Shown here: piece by piece, positions 35,056 through 37,030 of the stretch
Position numbering within the stretch: the first letter of the stretch is position 1
Layout of the letters: each line of letters starts with the position of its first letter
Virus record (IMG/VR): IMGVR_UViG_3300024353_000004
Location: 1-37,030 of that record
DNA: 37,030 bases
Direction: 5' to 3' (one strand)
DNA from: a virus
Program-made: the position numbers and the translations under genes
The notes under the pieces: generated by a model
Databases searched by the model: none
Told to the model about the DNA's origin: nothing
The model's input: only the letters and a program-made list of their open reading frames with translations

Positions 35056-35288
35056 GTGGCTTTCTCCTCTTCGGAAGGCTTGCCATATTTCAGCGAAAGA
35101 AATTTACTGGCCGTTGCCGATGCGCCGACAGTGCCGAGATAGATAAAAAATACCTCTGGGAAAATAACGCTGCTGGAATCGGCGGTGATGAGAACACCTG
35201 TGGCGCTCGCATAAGCCACATTGGCCCACAATTTTGTATGACTTACCTGGCCTGTCGCCGAGTCGGTGATGAGATCACGCCAGTTCAC
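35052..35288 (-). CDS. Small membrane protein of the lysis module (78 aa, holin candidate)
   Basis: MNWRDLITDSATGQVSHTKL then two hydrophobic segments (WANVAYASATGVLITA and VFFIYLGTVGASATASKF) and a charged tail GKPSEEEKAT. The DLITDxxTGxxSHTKLWA opening is a recognised small phage membrane family found beside lysis genes. A holin or holin-accessory role is inferred. Confidence 0.6.
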   Translation of the reverse strand: MNWRDLITDSATGQVSHTKLWANVAYASATGVLITADSSSVIFPEVFFIYLGTVGASATASKFLSLKYGKPSEEEKAT

Positions 35289-35455
35289 GGGGCATCCTTA
35301 AAGGACTGTATACGCTCATCGACGATCTTCAAAAGATCCGACAGCGGCACACGCATATCCTTGAGCCGCTCAATCCCTGCGTCCAGCACCTCGCCATGTA
35401 ACTGGGATAAAATCCGGAACGATTTCTCAGTAATAAAATTCGTCGTGTCTTTCAT
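35285..35455 (-). CDS. Small helical protein (56 aa)
   Basis: Start ATG 35455 overlaps the endolysin stop. MKDTTNFITEKSFRILSQLH and ERLKDMRVPLSDLLKIVDER form two helices. It lies between endolysin and holin-like genes. Not recognised. Confidence 0.5.
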   Translation of the reverse strand: MKDTTNFITEKSFRILSQLHGEVLDAGIERLKDMRVPLSDLLKIVDERIQSFKDAP

Positions 35456-35985
35456 GCAAGCACCTCTTTTGCCGCTTCCCACCGTGCCAGCCTATCATCA
35501 AGACCATTCAAGCCGCCGTTGATTCTGCGTGTGATGCGCTCGAATTTCCCTGCATCAGCAAGATCATTTAGACCCCTGGAGTCCCAAAACCATGCTGCCG
35601 ATAATGACGCCCATTCCGCCGTTTCAAGCAATTCTGGTCGCTCGACGAAATCCCTTCCCAGCGCTTCACTCACCTCGACATAATTTGCACGCCCAGTAAT
35701 CTGGATCAGGCCGCGCCCCATAAAGAGTTTTCCGTCGCCCCTCTGAGTGTTGCCCAGATCCTTGCGCCCCTCATATTTGATCTGCGCCGGTGTCGGCCCC
35801 CATATCTCACGCGTGTAGCGCAGTCCGCCGGATTCGTGGCCGATCTGGGCGAGGAACGCGGATTGTCTACGCGGCGTAGTGATATCGTAGGCAAGCATGG
35901 CTTTATTGAGCCACGATGCAAACACAGACGCCCGCGATATCGGGCCGCCTGTTGATTTCGCTATTTGCGTAACGGTTAGTGTCAT
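35452..35985 (-). CDS. Endolysin, GH19 chitinase-like muramidase (177 aa)
   Basis: I chose ATG 35985 (MTLTVTQIAKSTGG), which follows AAGGG and lies just after the upstream TAA. The GH19 core is FLAQIGHESGGLRYTREIWG with the catalytic Glu in HES and a second Glu downstream, then YEGRKDLGNTQRGDGKLFMG and RGLIQITGRANY, the family hallmark. It degrades peptidoglycan. No signal peptide, so a holin is needed. Confidence 0.88.
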   Translation of the reverse strand: MTLTVTQIAKSTGGPISRASVFASWLNKAMLAYDITTPRRQSAFLAQIGHESGGLRYTREIWGPTPAQIKYEGRKDLGNTQRGDGKLFMGRGLIQITGRANYVEVSEALGRDFVERPELLETAEWASLSAAWFWDSRGLNDLADAGKFERITRRINGGLNGLDDRLARWEAAKEVLA

Positions 35986-35989
35986 GCCC

Positions 35990-36166
35990 TTACCAATCCC
36001 CACCAGCGCCACATAGCGCGTACATATTATCCGTAGCGATGTCATGCAGTTCATCAACGTCTGGCGATTGCGGCATATCCGCCAGCCGTGACATTATAGT
36101 CCTTAACTGCTCAACATTCGCTACTGCTATCTCGTCGAGCAGTGATTCTCTTTCTTCCGGCTTCAT
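35990..36166 (-). CDS. Small acidic protein upstream of the endolysin (58 aa)
   Basis: A short gene (ATG 36166, GGAG 6 nt upstream) reading MKPEERESLLDEIAVANVEQ, RTIMSRLADMPQSPDVDEL and ending MYALCGAGGDW, stopping 4 nt before the endolysin start. Coupled by spacing. The ribosome site lies just after an IS605-type palindrome. Function unknown. Confidence 0.55.
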   Translation of the reverse strand: MKPEERESLLDEIAVANVEQLRTIMSRLADMPQSPDVDELHDIATDNMYALCGAGGDW

Positions 36167-36182
36167 CAGTGTCTCCGTGAAA

Positions 36183-36202
36183 CCCCGTCCTTTAGGGCGG
36201 GG
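36183..36202. repeat. Third IS200/IS605-type palindrome
   Basis: CCCCGTCCTTTAGGGCGGGG, the reverse complement of the 21168-21187 copy apart from one base. It sits in a short gap between two lysis genes with GAAAC before and GAACAGTTAC after it. No transposase nearby. Confidence 0.6.
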
Positions 36203-36207
36203 AACAG

Positions 36208-36513
36208 TTACTTCCTGTCTCGCTTTATTTCGCCTTCGATTGCTGACAGCTTGCCCATAACCATCATCTGGAACGCCTCGAATTTATCATCGCGCCCACG
36301 GATATCTTGCGTAAGCTGCGTGATCTGCCCCTTGAGGTGGCTTATCTCAAGATCGTTTTGCTTGCCCGTGGAATACATCAGAATCAGCGCTACGGCAATA
36401 CCTGGGATACTCGTCTCAATCAATCGCGTAATCAATGGCCTGTTCCTCTGGTCTCCACGAACGGCCATGCCGATGAATGGAATAAAATCTAGTATGTGAT
36501 ATTCAGGTCTCAT
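36208..36513 (-). CDS. One-TM coiled-coil protein of the lysis module (101 aa)
   Basis: I start at ATG 36513 (MRPEYHILDFIPFIG). One membrane segment IETSIPGIAVALILMY (about residues 34-50), then a helix SHLKGQITQLTQDIRGRDDK. The layout suits a holin-partner or antiholin-like protein, or a second spanin-like factor. No family recognised. Confidence 0.55.
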   Translation of the reverse strand: MRPEYHILDFIPFIGMAVRGDQRNRPLITRLIETSIPGIAVALILMYSTGKQNDLEISHLKGQITQLTQDIRGRDDKFEAFQMMVMGKLSAIEGEIKRDRK

Positions 36514-36552
36514 AAGATCACCACCAGCCAAGTGTTGTTGAATAGTTGCTGG

Positions 36553-36768
36553 TCAATCATTTCTCGGTTTCTGTATTGGGTCGAACAGGTTGTACACGAA
36601 AGCCACGCACGGCCAGAAGAGCGCCGCTGCTGTCATTATATACCATGGAGGCAATGTCTCTCTACCGATGAGCGCCAATAATGTCAGGCCCGTGATGAGG
36701 GCGACGGCGGACACCTGCACGTCGTTTGTATTGCATGCTGCTTTAAGCCGTTTCATCAATAATGACAT
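36553..36768 (-). CDS. Two-TM small membrane protein (71 aa, holin candidate)
   Basis: MSLLMKRLKAACNTND then VSAVALITGLTLLALIG and WYIMTAAALFWPCVAFVY as two membrane segments, with a charged tail DPIQKPRND. AAGGGGG precedes the ATG. First gene of the lysis operon after the tail fibre. Holin role inferred from form and place. Confidence 0.6.
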   Translation of the reverse strand: MSLLMKRLKAACNTNDVQVSAVALITGLTLLALIGRETLPPWYIMTAAALFWPCVAFVYNLFDPIQKPRND

Positions 36769-36806
36769 CGACTGCCCCCTTATGATTGATGCTCCAGATA
36801 TCCACT

Positions 36807-37030
36807 TCAGTCCATCATCATTATGAACGTACTTATCATATCAGTCGATGCAGCGTCTGTTCCTGAGGTCGTCCCAATCTGGAAATCATTTAGGCCTTTA
36901 TTGAAAATCTGGGCGCGGGCAACAGCGAAGTTCTCCTCGGTGCCTGGGATAACCGTGTAAGTCTTGGTATTTAGGTTATGGGTGATCGTGTATAAACCAA
37001 GACTGGCTCTAAGCGACGTCCACCCTGTAG
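36807..37030 (-). CDS. Tail fibre protein, C-terminal part (the 36904-37030 portion duplicates bases 1-127)
   Basis: This is the 3' end of the fibre gene that starts at 935. Reading minus, it runs through the duplicated 127 bases and on to residues ending STFIMMMD and TGA at 36807-36809. It has no start of its own here. The final unique coding part is 36807-36903 (97 nt). Together with 935 nt this makes 1032 nt, an exact multiple of three, which confirms that the two contig ends are contiguous in the molecule. Confidence 0.75.
   Translation of the reverse strand, partial: TGWTSLRASLGLYTITHNLNTKTYTVIPGTEENFAVARAQIFNKGLNDFQIGTTSGTDAASTDMISTFIMMMD
36904..37030. repeat. Terminal direct repeat of 127 bp (circular-assembly overlap)
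   Basis: Bases 36904-37030 are identical to bases 1-127. A gene reads through the join in frame, so the molecule (or its concatemer) is circular or circularly permuted at this point. A 127-bp overlap is the usual footprint of a k=127 de Bruijn assembly and is not evidence of biological terminal repeats. Confidence 0.95.

Noticed and set aside
1-37030. tRNA genes and CRISPR arrays
   Set aside because: I saw no tRNA cloverleaf sequence and no regularly spaced identical repeats with unique spacers; the only regular repeats are attC sites, operators and the 22-bp pair.

Overview
This window is one circular tailed-phage genome. The last 127 bases (36904-37030) repeat bases 1-127 exactly, so the unique molecule is about 36,903 bp. 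The gene set points to a short-tailed (podovirus-like) phage of a Gram-negative host. It has a P22/SU10-type portal, a large terminase, an SU10-type (DUF5309-like) major capsid protein, a gp10-like beta-propeller tail hub, ejection-type internal proteins, overlapping Rz/Rz1-type spanins and a GH19 endolysin. No integrase, no integron integrase and no CI-like repressor were recognised.

Layout. A divergent promoter/operator at about 28.03-28.13 kb splits transcription. Leftward (minus strand) come a Cro-like regulator, small zinc proteins, a RusA resolvase, a terminator (26289-26324), a RepL-like winged-helix protein with two 22-bp-spaced repeats in front of it, a ParB-like protein, an SF2 helicase, a CHC2 primase-like protein and a second terminator (21395-21436). 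Next come a block of cassettes and small genes, then packaging (TerS, TerL), portal, a glycoside hydrolase, scaffold, capsid, tail, ejection proteins and a tail fibre that crosses the contig ends. The lysis genes follow (36.77-34.37 kb). Rightward (28.2-34.4 kb) are small early genes, a long coiled-coil protein, an ERF annealase, an HNH endonuclease, a DEDD exonuclease, a second cassette block and a DUF1367-like gene.

Two things stand out. First, the helicase is split by an intein inserted between DE and CH of its DECH box (motif II). About 80% of the intein is also read in another frame by a complete ORF with its own Shine-Dalgarno. That ORF encodes a zinc-finger plus Vsr-like (EDxHD) homing endonuclease, so the homing nuclease is nested out of frame inside the intein rather than fused in frame.

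Second, the phage carries two clusters of integron attC sites with single-gene cassettes and no integron integrase. One is on the plus strand (about 32.08-33.86 kb; five complete attC sites and six cassette genes). The other is on the minus strand (about 20.02-20.87 kb; two complete attC sites and three cassette genes). Each cassette's first bases (TTRRRY) are the exact or near-exact complement of the R'' box at its own end, and the L' arms have the extra-helical G typical of attC. The minus-strand cluster is bracketed by two IS200/IS605-like palindromes.

Inferred logic: ERF, the exonuclease, RusA, helicase, primase, RepL-like and ParB-like proteins form the replication and recombination system. 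The cassettes look like captured accessory cargo. The intein endonuclease and the HNH enzyme are homing elements living in the replication genes.
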